From DLKC01 sp002478885 (lineage in GTDB: Bacteria; Bacteroidota; Bacteroidia; Chitinophagales; Chitinophagaceae), in assembly GCA_046329585.1 (NCBI GenBank), contig JAXLUI010000002.1, positions 1,550,001 to 1,614,000 on the forward strand: a DNA stretch of 64,000 nt. The letters run 5' to 3'. The position numbers and the translations under genes were made by a program. The notes under the pieces were generated by a model. It was given only the letters and a program-made list of their open reading frames with translations. It was not told the origin of the DNA and ran no database searches. Shown in pieces: positions 43,914 through 60,722 of this stretch (its first letter is position 1; every line of letters begins with the position of its first letter).

Positions 43914-44441
43914 TTATTGAGAATCGAGCAATTGCAGGATAGAATAGTAATGATGTTTAACGTGTATGATATTAAAGTAGAGCATTTCACGTAAAGTTAC
44001 CTTGCCAAGCAATGGGTGCGGCAATATGTATATATCGAGTGATTCTTCGTTGCACCTCTCCACTTTTGAAACAATTGCAGCGTTGACGTTGTTGATGGCG
44101 GATGTAAGGGCTTGCTTTTTTTTATATTGAACTATAGCTGGAATATATGGGGCCGAAGCTTTACCGCCCTCTGCAAGTTTATGCTTGTATTTTATAGAAA
44201 GGCCCTCAATTGTTTTAGAAGGGCGGTTTGACTTTCCGAACAACATCCTGAGAACAGGTTTGGGCAATGAGAACGCGAACCTTACAGGTTTTATTGATTT
44301 GAGAATATGCTCGGCCTGCTGGCCCGGGCTCCATTTATCATCTTTGCTGAACAAAAAATCCGGCTCCTCCATGGCTGCAATAAAGCCAGTGAACTCGTTA
44401 TAATTTTCGTTTAGTTTTTCTATAATCTCCTGCTTGTTCAT
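43914..44441 (-). CDS. DinB-like (DUF664/DinB_2) protein
   Basis: Cytoplasmic four-helix-bundle protein of 175 residues resembling the DinB/YfiT superfamily. The start MNKQEIIEKLNENYNEFTGF is followed by WSPGQQAEHILKSI, with the histidine that usually opens the metal site, and a C-terminal FNIIHVKHHYYSILQLL with the paired histidines. Members bind a divalent metal; many act as thiol-S-transferases, others have no known activity. I start at the ATG at 44441; the open frame upstream overlaps the next gene and is not credible. Same strand as and 20 bp from the polyprenyl synthase gene, so possibly co-transcribed. Confidence 0.82.
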   Translation of the reverse strand: MNKQEIIEKLNENYNEFTGFIAAMEEPDFLFSKDDKWSPGQQAEHILKSIKPVRFAFSLPKPVLRMLFGKSNRPSKTIEGLSIKYKHKLAEGGKASAPYIPAIVQYKKKQALTSAINNVNAAIVSKVERCNEESLDIYILPHPLLGKVTLREMLYFNIIHVKHHYYSILQLLDSQ

Positions 44442-44461
44442 ATACTTAAAACGTATACGTT

Positions 44462-45427
44462 TTAATGTTGACGTTGCATTAAAAAATCTGTAAGTTCGAG
44501 CAATGGCTTTTTTCTCGATGAAACCACAGCAATATCTTCCATATGTTGAAGCGCAATGTTTACGTAGGTTTGTTTTAATGACTTCGCCCATTCGTGTACA
44601 TGGCAATCTTTAAATATCCTCAGTACCTGCTCTACTTTGTCTGCCGGGTTCAAACGCATCAATTCACGAAGTTCCATTTTCTGAGTTTCGCTTGCCACTT
44701 CAAGCGCCCTCAGCAGCAAAAAGGTTTTTTTATTTTGCCTGATGTCTCCACCAACATCTTTACCAAATTTCTCGGGGTCTCCAAAAGCATCAAGGTAATC
44801 ATCCTGAACCTGGAAAGCAATACCAAGGTTTTTTCCAAACTCATACAAATGGTTTCTGTTGCCTTCACCTGCGCCACCAAGTATAGCTCCCATTTGCAAA
44901 CTGGCAGCAAGCAAAACGGATGTTTTCAGTTCAATCATTAGTAAATATTCTTCCAGGCTTACATTTTCCTTTGATTCAAAATCCATATCCATTTGCTGAC
45001 CTTCACAAACTTCTCTTGCAGTTTTGTTAAATAATGCCAGCACCCTGGTAAGATGCTTGTTGCTAATTTTATTAAGATAATCGTAGGCTATCACCATTAC
45101 AACATCTCCTGCAAGCAACGCAGTGCTTGTGCCAAACTTTGTATGCACTGTTTGCTTCCCTCGTCGAAGAGAGGCCTCATCCATAATATCATCGTGAATA
45201 AGGGTGAAGTTGTGAAATAACTCGATAGCTGTAGCCACATGCCATGCATCAGGGTCTATGCTGTCAAACAGCTCATTTCCCATAAGGCACATCACCGGTC
45301 TTATTCTTTTACCTCCAAGGCCGATAAAATAATTACAGGAAGCGTAGAGACTTTTGGGTGTCTCAGGGAAATGCTGCTGACTGAACCGCTCTCCAAACGC
45401 TAAAGTTAATTCTTCAAAAGAAAACAT
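44462..45427 (-). CDS. Polyprenyl diphosphate synthase
   Basis: Trans-isoprenyl diphosphate synthase that elongates allylic diphosphates with IPP, for quinone tails, carotenoids or other isoprenoids. From the ATG at 45427 the product has 321 residues. It has GGKRIRPVMCLM (IPP binding), the first Asp-rich motif DDIMD at 79-83 followed by RRG, and the second motif DDYLD at 209-213 (FQVQDDYLDAFG). All catalytic residues are present. The aromatic residue five positions before the first motif (F74) favours a shorter chain such as geranylgeranyl, but the product length is uncertain. Divergent from the SAM-hydrolase-like gene. Confidence 0.92.
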   Translation of the reverse strand: MFSFEELTLAFGERFSQQHFPETPKSLYASCNYFIGLGGKRIRPVMCLMGNELFDSIDPDAWHVATAIELFHNFTLIHDDIMDEASLRRGKQTVHTKFGTSTALLAGDVVMVIAYDYLNKISNKHLTRVLALFNKTAREVCEGQQMDMDFESKENVSLEEYLLMIELKTSVLLAASLQMGAILGGAGEGNRNHLYEFGKNLGIAFQVQDDYLDAFGDPEKFGKDVGGDIRQNKKTFLLLRALEVASETQKMELRELMRLNPADKVEQVLRIFKDCHVHEWAKSLKQTYVNIALQHMEDIAVVSSRKKPLLELTDFLMQRQH

Positions 45428-45604
45428 TGTTATAGCTGTGTTTACTGCAAAATAAGTTGCTAATCCGGTTTTAAAAAGAATATTATCGCATTTAATACGC
45501 CAGGCAAAAAAATGCAGAGCGCAATGATACCAATCAACTACTCTCTGTATTGTTTTTGTTGCCTGGGAGAAGTAGCAATAACCAAAAGCTCCACAATCGT
45601 TCAT

Positions 45605-45612
45605 TACATTTG
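45605..45612 (+). promoter_or_regulatory. -7 element of the SAM-hydrolase-like gene
   Basis: TACATTTG, 15 bp before the ATG. It fits the consensus, though the -33 region is poor, and it would give a very short leader. Confidence 0.4.
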
Positions 45613-45627
45613 TACAAACTGTATTAC

Positions 45628-46530
45628 ATGAAACGGGTAAAAAGGCTTCTTATCATTTTCGCTTTTATAAATTGGGGAGTAGCGGTTTGTGCGCAAAGCA
45701 ATCTGTTGATATTTCAAACAGATTTTGGGCTGAAAGATGGTGCTGTTTCCGCTATGAAAGGTGTTGCAATGGGCGTATCTGCCAACCTAAAAGTATTCGA
45801 TCTAACACACGAAATTCCAGCCTATAATATCTGGGAGGCTGGCTATCGCCTGTATCAAACTGCACAATATTGGCCTACCGGTTCTGTATTTGTTTCTGTT
45901 GTTGACCCCGGTGTGGGATCTGCAAGAAAATCAGTTGTGCTTAAAACAAAGAGTGGGCATTATTTTGTAGGTCCTGACAACGGCCAGCTAACCCTTGTTG
46001 CTGAAAGCCTTGGCATAGCCGAGGTCCGGGAGATCGATGAAACGAAGAATCGTTTAAAAAATTCAAATGAGTCTTACACTTTTCATGGCCGCGATGTATA
46101 TGCCTACACAGGGGCAAGGCTTGCCGCCGGCGCTATCAGTTTTGACGAAGTTGGCCCCTCATTACCTGCTCAAGTCATTAAAATCGAATACCAGAAAGCC
46201 GTCTTAGAAAACGACATAATCAAAGGTAATATTCCCATACTTGACATACAGTATGGGAATATCTGGACCAACATAGATAAATCCAGTTTTGCAAAATTGG
46301 GTTTGAAGTACGGCGACAAATTGCACGTTATTATCTTCAATGAAGCTAAAAAGGTTTACGAAGGGATTATGCCATATGCAACCACGTTCTCTGCGGTGCC
46401 ACAAGGTAAACCGCTGTGTTATGTAAACAGCCTGCTCAATGTTTCATTTGCTTTAAATCAACAAAACTTTTCGCAGCAAAATAAAGTATTCAGCGGCCCA
46501 GAATGGACGGTGCAAATAAAAAAGCAATGA
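45628..46530 (+). CDS. Exported SAM hydroxide adenosyltransferase-like protein (DUF62)
   Basis: Member of the family that hydrolyses S-adenosylmethionine to adenosine and methionine (relatives are SAM fluorinases and chlorinases). The 300-residue product carries the hydrolase triad at the right spacing: D93 (VVDPGVGSAR), R100 and H153 (TFHGRDVYAYTGA), plus QTDFGLKDGAVSAMKG and GPDNGQLTL. What is odd is the leader MKRVKRLLIIFAFINWGVAV followed by CAQS, a clear signal peptide, although SAM is normally cytoplasmic. A TACATTTG element (45605-45612) lies 15 bp before the ATG. Divergent from the polyprenyl synthase gene. Confidence 0.87.
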   Translation: MKRVKRLLIIFAFINWGVAVCAQSNLLIFQTDFGLKDGAVSAMKGVAMGVSANLKVFDLTHEIPAYNIWEAGYRLYQTAQYWPTGSVFVSVVDPGVGSARKSVVLKTKSGHYFVGPDNGQLTLVAESLGIAEVREIDETKNRLKNSNESYTFHGRDVYAYTGARLAAGAISFDEVGPSLPAQVIKIEYQKAVLENDIIKGNIPILDIQYGNIWTNIDKSSFAKLGLKYGDKLHVIIFNEAKKVYEGIMPYATTFSAVPQGKPLCYVNSLLNVSFALNQQNFSQQNKVFSGPEWTVQIKKQ

Positions 46531-46813
46531 AACAGTCAGGAGCCGGGCAAAAGAACAAGCATGAAGGGTTACAACAAATAACTCAAAATAAAATAGTCAA
46601 ACACAGGCCTTGTGCTCGTCCCGGGTCTGAGTATTTCATTTGCTGCTATAAGTTGTGAAAGCATAAGTGAGTTACGCAACAGTTGTTGCCACATGCACTT
46701 TAGTTGGTTCAAATATAAAGTTGTGAAGCAGGTAATTTCCGGATGAAGCAGAAGACCATTCTTCCTTGTCCCATTCTGACATACAATTAGCGGATAATTC
46801 GGAAAGATCTACC
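46531..46813. other. Intergenic region between the SAM-hydrolase-like gene and the rRNA operons
   Basis: No gene seen. Holds the hybrid dispersed repeat copy 24 and a stray AGCCGGGCAAAAGAAC near 46541 that resembles a repeat tail without a core. Confidence 0.6.
46661..46715 (+). repeat. Dispersed intergenic repeat copy 24, hybrid core
   Basis: Core GCATAAGTGAGTTACGCAAC mixes type B (AGT) and type A (ACGCAAC) halves, so the dyad is broken; GTTGCC follows and the tail is degraded. Downstream of the SAM-hydrolase-like gene. Confidence 0.65.
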
Positions 46814-46815
46814 CA

Positions 46816-46850
46816 TAAAAAAACCCAACCGTGATAACAGGTTGGGTTTA
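46816..46850 (-). terminator. Terminator of rrn copy 1
   Basis: AACCCAACC pairs with GGTTGGGTT and the minus strand continues into a run of T, directly after 5S. Confidence 0.9.
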
Positions 46851-46856
46851 AAAAGA

Positions 46857-46966
<110 letters not shown>

Positions 46967-47033
46967 AAAAGGTTTCCGGTATTTCGGAACAATAATTTAC
47001 ATATTGGGATCACTTAATCTGGAGTAATAAAAA

Positions 47034-49825
<2,792 letters not shown>

Positions 49826-50027
49826 AAAAAATTTACAAATTGTGTGATATTACTATCACCTTATTAAGATTACTCTTGATTTCGCTTTCCCAATATGTCA
49901 AAGAACTTTTGCAAGCTTCCGGCTGTAAGCCTCAAGCTACAAGTGTGATGTTAATGGCTTTGAACCAAACAGACCGCCTTTACGGTTACATCTTTTATTA
50001 CCCCGCTTCTTATCTCTTATCTTTTTC

Positions 50028-50046
50028 GTTGCGTCGAACTCTGCAC
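50028..50046 (-). repeat. Dispersed intergenic repeat core 25a in the rrn copy 1 spacer
   Basis: GTTGCGTCGAACTCTGCAC, a type A core with one change, inside the 23S to tRNA-Ala spacer. Faces copy 25b. Confidence 0.65.
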
Positions 50047-50074
50047 CTCCTGTTCAGCGCCGGGCCCAAATCCT

Positions 50075-50120
50075 GAAGTGAGTGACACAACAGCTGTCGA
50101 TAGTTGTTGTGAAGCCGGTT
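50075..50120 (+). repeat. Dispersed intergenic repeat copy 25b, type B, in the rrn copy 1 spacer
   Basis: Core GAAGTGAGTGACACAAC and tail GAAGCCGGTTAAC, within the precursor rRNA transcript. Confidence 0.8.
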
Positions 50121-50140
50121 AACAATTTAAAGAACTTTTG

Positions 50141-50214
50141 TGGAGGATATCGGAGTCGAACCGATGACCCCTAGCTTGCAAAGCTAGTGCTCTAGCCAGC
50201 TGAGCTAATCCCCC
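50141..50214 (-). tRNA. tRNA-Ala (anticodon TGC)
   Basis: A 74-nt cloverleaf on the minus strand: acceptor GGGGGAT pairs with ATCCTCC, discriminator A, anticodon loop TTTGCAA between CTAGC and GCTAG, and T-arm GGTTCGACTCC. CCA is not encoded. It lies in the 16S-23S spacer. Confidence 0.97.
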
Positions 50215-50232
50215 TGCTAGGTCATATATGTG

Positions 50233-50306
50233 TAGACCCGACCAGAGTTGAACTGGTGACCTCTACATTATCAGTGTAGCGCTCTAACCAACTGAGCTAC
50301 GGGTCT
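50233..50306 (-). tRNA. tRNA-Ile (anticodon GAT)
   Basis: A 74-nt cloverleaf on the minus strand: acceptor AGACCCG pairs with CGGGTCT, anticodon loop CTGATAA between CTACA and TGTAG, T-arm CAGTTCAACTCTG. It precedes tRNA-Ala in transcription order, the usual Ile-Ala spacer arrangement. CCA is not encoded. Confidence 0.97.
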
Positions 50307-50451
50307 ATTTAAGTGCCAATGTGCTCATGCAAATTTGCAAATGGCCTCTAAAGATTGCCGTACATCATTTGGCTATCACAGCTAAGTAAAGAGCATAACA
50401 AAAAATGAAAGGAGTGAAAGTAACAGTTAAAAAAGATCGAGCAGTCTCTAA

Positions 50452-51975
<1,524 letters not shown>

Positions 51976-52158
51976 TAAATGAGTTGATCTGACTATAATT
52001 CTCTTAGAAAATTAACGTCGGATTTAATTTTGTATCGCTCGTTTCCTTACCGTAAACTTTAAAATTTACGTACTGTTACTTTCATTCTTTCAAAGATCTT
52101 CTGGCCTCTCAGCCTCCCCTAAACTACCTCAGCTTATCGCTCCGTTCGTTTGGGGTTG

Positions 52159-52189
52159 CAAAGGTAAGCGCCTTTTTTATATCACCAAA
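52159..52189 (-). promoter_or_regulatory. rRNA promoter of rrn copy 1
   Basis: Minus strand TTTG, 19 bp, TACCTTTG, an exact Bacteroidota housekeeping promoter about 185 bp before 16S. It lies inside the duplicated unit, so each operon carries it. Confidence 0.85.
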
Positions 52190-52241
52190 TATTTCTTTAA
52201 CCTTTTTTGCCTAATTTCTTTTACAAGTTTACCTACTCTCA

Positions 52242-52276
52242 TAAAAAAACCCAACCGTGATAACAGGTTGGGTTTA
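52242..52276 (-). terminator. Terminator of rrn copy 2
   Basis: Identical hairpin to that of rrn copy 1. It separates copy 2 from the promoter of copy 1, which lies about 55 bp further on. Confidence 0.9.
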
Positions 52277-52282
52277 AAAAGA

Positions 52283-52392
<110 letters not shown>

Positions 52393-52459
52393 AAAAGGTT
52401 TCCGGTATTTCGGAACAATAATTTACATATTGGGATCACTTAATCTGGAGTAATAAAAA

Positions 52460-55231
<2,772 letters not shown>

Positions 55232-55433
55232 AAAAAATTTACAAATTGTGTGATATTACTATCACCTTATTAAGATTACTCTTGATTTCGCTTTCCCAAT
55301 ATGTCAAAGAACTTTTGCAAGCTTCCGGCTGTAAGCCTCAAGCTACAAGTGTGATGTTAATGGCTTTGAACCAAACAGACCGCCTTTACGGTTACATCTT
55401 TTATTACCCCGCTTCTTATCTCTTATCTTTTTC

Positions 55434-55452
55434 GTTGCGTCGAACTCTGCAC
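55434..55452 (-). repeat. Dispersed intergenic repeat core 26a in the rrn copy 2 spacer
   Basis: Same as 25a, copied with the operon duplication. Confidence 0.65.
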
Positions 55453-55480
55453 CTCCTGTTCAGCGCCGGGCCCAAATCCT

Positions 55481-55526
55481 GAAGTGAGTGACACAACAGC
55501 TGTCGATAGTTGTTGTGAAGCCGGTT
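55481..55526 (+). repeat. Dispersed intergenic repeat copy 26b, type B, in the rrn copy 2 spacer
   Basis: Same as 25b, copied with the operon duplication; no sequence difference seen. Confidence 0.8.
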
Positions 55527-55546
55527 AACAATTTAAAGAACTTTTG

Positions 55547-55620
55547 TGGAGGATATCGGAGTCGAACCGATGACCCCTAGCTTGCAAAGCTAGTGCTCTA
55601 GCCAGCTGAGCTAATCCCCC
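55547..55620 (-). tRNA. tRNA-Ala (anticodon TGC), rrn copy 2
   Basis: Identical to the tRNA-Ala of rrn copy 1, displaced by 5406 bp. Same cloverleaf with TTTGCAA anticodon loop and no encoded CCA. Confidence 0.97.
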
Positions 55621-55638
55621 TGCTAGGTCATATATGTG

Positions 55639-55712
55639 TAGACCCGACCAGAGTTGAACTGGTGACCTCTACATTATCAGTGTAGCGCTCTAACCAACTG
55701 AGCTACGGGTCT
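55639..55712 (-). tRNA. tRNA-Ile (anticodon GAT), rrn copy 2
   Basis: Identical to the tRNA-Ile of rrn copy 1, displaced by 5406 bp. Same CTGATAA anticodon loop in the 16S-23S spacer. Confidence 0.97.
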
Positions 55713-55857
55713 ATTTAAGTGCCAATGTGCTCATGCAAATTTGCAAATGGCCTCTAAAGATTGCCGTACATCATTTGGCTATCACAGCTAAGTAAAGAGC
55801 ATAACAAAAAATGAAAGGAGTGAAAGTAACAGTTAAAAAAGATCGAGCAGTCTCTAA

Positions 55858-57375
<1,518 letters not shown>

Positions 57376-57558
57376 TAAATGAGTTGATCTGACTATAATT
57401 CTCTTAGAAAATTAACGTCGGATTTAATTTTGTATCGCTCGTTTCCTTACCGTAAACTTTAAAATTTACGTACTGTTACTTTCATTCTTTCAAAGATCTT
57501 CTGGCCTCTCAGCCTCCCCTAAACTACCTCAGCTTATCGCTCCGTTCGTTTGGGGTTG

Positions 57559-57589
57559 CAAAGGTAAGCGCCTTTTTTATATCACCAAA
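57559..57589 (-). promoter_or_regulatory. rRNA promoter of rrn copy 2, proximal
   Basis: Identical to the copy 1 promoter: TTTG, 19 bp, TACCTTTG on the minus strand. Confidence 0.85.
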
Positions 57590-57684
57590 TATTTCTTTAA
57601 CCTTTTTTGATAAAATTCCACTCACTTTCCTTCCCAACAACCTTCACTTTTTTCCTAAAAGTCTATCACATTTTTAGTGGGCTG

Positions 57685-57716
57685 CAAATTTAAACAACAT
57701 CATATTTCCATCCAAA
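57685..57716 (-). promoter_or_regulatory. rRNA promoter of rrn copy 2, middle
   Basis: Minus strand TTTG, 20 bp, TAAATTTG, upstream of the duplicated unit and so unique to the leading operon. Confidence 0.65.
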
Positions 57717-57789
57717 AATCCCGAAGAGTTTAACGGATTTTTTTACCTGTTGTTGTTGTAAAGAACTACTTTTCTTCCCAAGCGGGGCG

Positions 57790-57820
57790 CAAAGATAAGA
57801 GTGAAACACTTACCACCAAA
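57790..57820 (-). promoter_or_regulatory. rRNA promoter of rrn copy 2, distal
   Basis: Minus strand TTTG, exactly 19 bp, TATCTTTG. Third in a tandem array with about 105-125 bp spacing; lies about 165 bp past the truA stop. Confidence 0.8.
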
Positions 57821-57985
57821 TCTTTTTAAATATTTATCAGATAGCATATACTGAAAAGCTTACCACGAAAGGGTTTCAGGGCCAAAATAATTTTGTTAAC
57901 ATGCTTTACTGCAAGTGATAGTATCAGTATCAAACAAAAAATAAAATGAAGAAACCATGCTCCGGTATAAATGGGTAACGTTGTA

Positions 57986-58726
57986 CTATTCAAAACTAAA
58001 ATTATATAACACTTCTTCCAGGAACAAGCCTTGCGGCGGAGCAGAAAAATCAGCAAAAGCGCAATTTCTTTTTACAAAAATATCAGCAAAATTTTCCACT
58101 GAAATGCTGCCCCTTGCAGTCTTTAGCATAGTGGCGACCAACCCTCTTACCATACCTCGCAAAAACCGATTGGCGCGAATGTTATAAATAACCACGTCTT
58201 TACCAATATCCCATTCCGACTCCAGGATTTTGCAATCAAAAGTATGGACCTGCGTATTGCGCTTGGAAAACGATTTAAAATTGGTGTTAGTCCTGACTAT
58301 TTCAGCAGTTCGCAGAAGAATATCTTTATCAATTTTAAAAGGATAATGATAAGCCCGCCCAAATAAATGAGGAGTCTTGGTACTGCAAACGTAATATCTA
58401 TAGTTCCGGGAAACTGCATCAAACCTGCAGTGGATATTGCCTGGGACCTTAAAAATGTGCCTAATAGCAATATCGGGAGGCAAAAGTGCATTCAAGTTGT
58501 AAATGACCTTAGCTGAAACCTCTATTGAGCTGTCAAAATGAAAGAAATTTTGCCGGGCATGTACTCCTGCATCCGTCCTGGATGAGCCTGTCAAAGCAAA
58601 TTTTTCTTTAAAATAAACGGAGAGTGCCTTTTCGACTTCAGACTGTATCGTTTTTGCATTTTCCTGTACCTGAAAGCCGCTATAATTCGTTCCCATGTAA
58701 GAGAGTTCAATAAAATAACGGTTCAT
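57986..58726 (-). CDS. truA: tRNA pseudouridine synthase A
   Basis: Isomerises uridines 38-40 of many tRNAs to pseudouridine. From the ATG at 58726 the product has 246 residues, starting MNRYFIELSYMGTNYSGFQV. The catalytic aspartate is D52 in TGSSRTDAGVHARQN. RNYRYYVCSTKTP and FLRGMVRGLVATMLKTARG are the other TruA blocks. An upstream start at 58753 would overlap the preceding gene by 23 bases; the ATG at 58726 leaves a four-base gap and fits the family's N-terminus. It follows the DUF4476 gene and runs in the same direction as the rRNA operons, whose promoters start about 165 bp downstream. Confidence 0.95.
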   Translation of the reverse strand: MNRYFIELSYMGTNYSGFQVQENAKTIQSEVEKALSVYFKEKFALTGSSRTDAGVHARQNFFHFDSSIEVSAKVIYNLNALLPPDIAIRHIFKVPGNIHCRFDAVSRNYRYYVCSTKTPHLFGRAYHYPFKIDKDILLRTAEIVRTNTNFKSFSKRNTQVHTFDCKILESEWDIGKDVVIYNIRANRFLRGMVRGLVATMLKTARGSISVENFADIFVKRNCAFADFSAPPQGLFLEEVLYNFSFE

Positions 58727-58730
58727 ATGC

Positions 58731-60083
58731 TCATTTTGCAAAATATTGATCAAACTGTTTTTTGTATTGCGGATCTATTAACTGACTTTTTAAAACCGGA
58801 TAGGCAGATGCGTCTGAAACAAAAGGAAATGCCGCATTAAAAAATTTCAACCGGCCTTCATCACTGGGAAACAGTATCGCAAGGTTCTTCACCTGTGCTG
58901 TGGTTACACATTTACCCTGAAAGCTCTTTTTTGCAATTTCAACCATTTTATCGTCGTTGGTCTCAATAAACATCTTATGCTTTACCTTGTCAAAATCATT
59001 GTCGGAAAACGTTTTCTTACAGTCCTTCTCCTCTGCATTCTTTACTACAGCCTGTTTCTCCTGCGCTACTTTTGACTTGTTGCTATCAGTCCCATCCAGG
59101 GAGTTTGCAGCAACTTTCTCTAAAGTTTTATCACTAACAGCTGTTGCGCAAGGAACATAAAAAGGATTTTTGACCCCGCCATCTGTCTTGCTTTCCATTG
59201 CAGGTGCAGCAACGTCTGGGTTATCCGTCGTGAGCACCGGGGAAGTCCTGGAACCGGAATCTTTGGCTGCACTAATGCCCGTCACAACGATATCTTTATT
59301 TTTTTCCAAATTGCTTTCTAGCGGAATCAATATCGTAACCGTATCTGGCTTTCCTTTGCCAGCAACAACAAAAACCACTTCACGATTGTCGCCTGCTTGG
59401 GAGTCTGACAATTTATTGATGGCTGTTTCCTTTTCTTTTTTTTGATCAATTTTCGTTTCCTGATTGGCAACAACGGGAACGGCAACCGCTACAGGGGGAG
59501 CCAATAACTCCGTCGCGCCCGCTTGACCTGCTACATTCTCCGTCGTTTTTGTATTAATCTCCTTTTGGCTACTTTTTTCGGCTGTTACAGGTTTCTTTTC
59601 TGCCGGCTTTTCCTGCACCATGTTCTTTGTTAACGTGGAATCATCCACCACATCGGACAACATCTCACCAAAGACATTCCTGGCTGTTGCGGTATCTACT
59701 TTCTTTGCTCCAGTTTGCGCAGTATTTCCTGCCATTGTAAGTTCAAGCGTTTGAAAGTTGAATAGCCCCCAGCCCTTTTCCGCATAATTTTTTAATGCAT
59801 AGCCCGCATCTGCATTGCCAACACTGCAAACAAAATTCTGTTCAGGGTATTTATTGCCCGGAAAACTGATCTTCAGGTTGTATTGGGCTGCCGGTAACTT
59901 AGCAATAATCACATACCCAGCCTCAGATGAAGTGTATTGGGCCGTATTTACATTCACCGTAAAAGCCTGTTTATCATCTGACTGTATATAAATGAAATGG
60001 TTTTGCTGGCTGTACGAAAGGTTAGCAAAAAAAAACGCAGCAAAAAGAAACAAAACAGCTTTATTCATCACGACAATTTTCAT
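58731..60083 (-). CDS. Secreted DUF4476-domain protein with long linker
   Basis: Exported protein of about 450 residues with a signal peptide (MNKAVLFLFAAFFFANLSYS). The N-terminal 120 residues form a small beta domain (NHFIYIQSDDKQAFTVNVNT, GYVIIAKLPAAQYNLKISFP). A long linker rich in Lys, Glu, Thr, Ala and Val follows (about residues 120-350). The last 95 residues, from CKKTFSDNDFDKVKHKMFIE through QVKNLAILFPSDEGRLKFFN to YKKQFDQYF, match DUF4476, a helical Bacteroidota domain of unknown function. Starts at 60083 or 60068 are both possible. The truA gene follows four bases after its stop, so they are likely co-transcribed. Divergent from the aminopeptidase gene. Confidence 0.82.
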   Translation of the reverse strand: MKIVVMNKAVLFLFAAFFFANLSYSQQNHFIYIQSDDKQAFTVNVNTAQYTSSEAGYVIIAKLPAAQYNLKISFPGNKYPEQNFVCSVGNADAGYALKNYAEKGWGLFNFQTLELTMAGNTAQTGAKKVDTATARNVFGEMLSDVVDDSTLTKNMVQEKPAEKKPVTAEKSSQKEINTKTTENVAGQAGATELLAPPVAVAVPVVANQETKIDQKKEKETAINKLSDSQAGDNREVVFVVAGKGKPDTVTILIPLESNLEKNKDIVVTGISAAKDSGSRTSPVLTTDNPDVAAPAMESKTDGGVKNPFYVPCATAVSDKTLEKVAANSLDGTDSNKSKVAQEKQAVVKNAEEKDCKKTFSDNDFDKVKHKMFIETNDDKMVEIAKKSFQGKCVTTAQVKNLAILFPSDEGRLKFFNAAFPFVSDASAYPVLKSQLIDPQYKKQFDQYFAK

Positions 60084-60423
60084 GAACAAATTTTCATTCT
60101 GAACAAAACTAATGCAAAAATTCAGCCGCAGTTCAAGATTCTTAACTGCTAACCTTTTCCACGGCAGGTAGCCGCTGTCATTTATATTTTTGGGGTCGGG
60201 CTATAATTTTGATTTACGTCATTAGTCACCCCCGCCACGAAACATACATTGCTCACACCTGGTCTTCTGTAAGCACCTGGATTTTTTGCGGGTCACAAGC
60301 ATGCCATATACGAGTTACCCTTCTCAAGTTGAAACGGAAAGGAACCAGGAGACTACCTTGCTATGATCAGCAGCCATGCGCACAACGGTTCACTATCACT
60401 TTTGTGCGCTTTTACTACGGCTT

Positions 60424-60456
60424 AATGACCAAGTATCTACCAAGTGTCTACCGGGT
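60424..60456 (-). repeat. 11-bp tandem repeat, second locus
   Basis: On the minus strand three units ACCCGGTAGAC, ACTTGGTAGAT, ACTTGGTCATT, the same repeat as upstream of rpoB, again in a divergent intergenic region. Confidence 0.8.
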
Positions 60457-60696
60457 ATCGGCAGGCTATTACCGGTACAGACTGTTCCACCATTCGTGCG
60501 GTAGCTGCTCTATGCCGATAATCTAACACCCGGTCATGGGCAGTAAAAATGTGTATAGGCAAGATGAACCGGCGCTATACAGCAACCAGGATGTCATAAA
60601 AAACCTTGCAGGGCCAATCCTGTTTCAGACAAAACCTGACACGGTGTACTTCACTACCGCCGTTCATTTATTTTCTCAGGGATGAATCCAGAAATC

Positions 60697-60704
60697 TATT
60701 TTTG
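60697..60704 (+). promoter_or_regulatory. M1 aminopeptidase -7 element
   Basis: TATTTTTG, 18 bp before the ATG at 60723, with a T-rich -33 region. Supports the chosen start over the longer open frame. Confidence 0.5.
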
Positions 60705-60722
60705 CGCACTAAAAAAATTCAA

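Larger units (their letters stand above)
60084..60722. other. DUF4476-aminopeptidase divergent intergenic region
   Basis: About 640 bp without a credible gene; the 105-codon open frame at 60209 has biased, non-protein-like composition. Contains the second 11-bp repeat array, a GGGGTCGGGCT block near 60192 that may be a degraded repeat tail, and the aminopeptidase promoter element. Confidence 0.65.

Noticed and set aside
60209..60526. 105-codon open frame upstream of the aminopeptidase
   Set aside because: Rich in Cys, His and Arg, crosses the 11-bp repeat, and shows no domain or start context.
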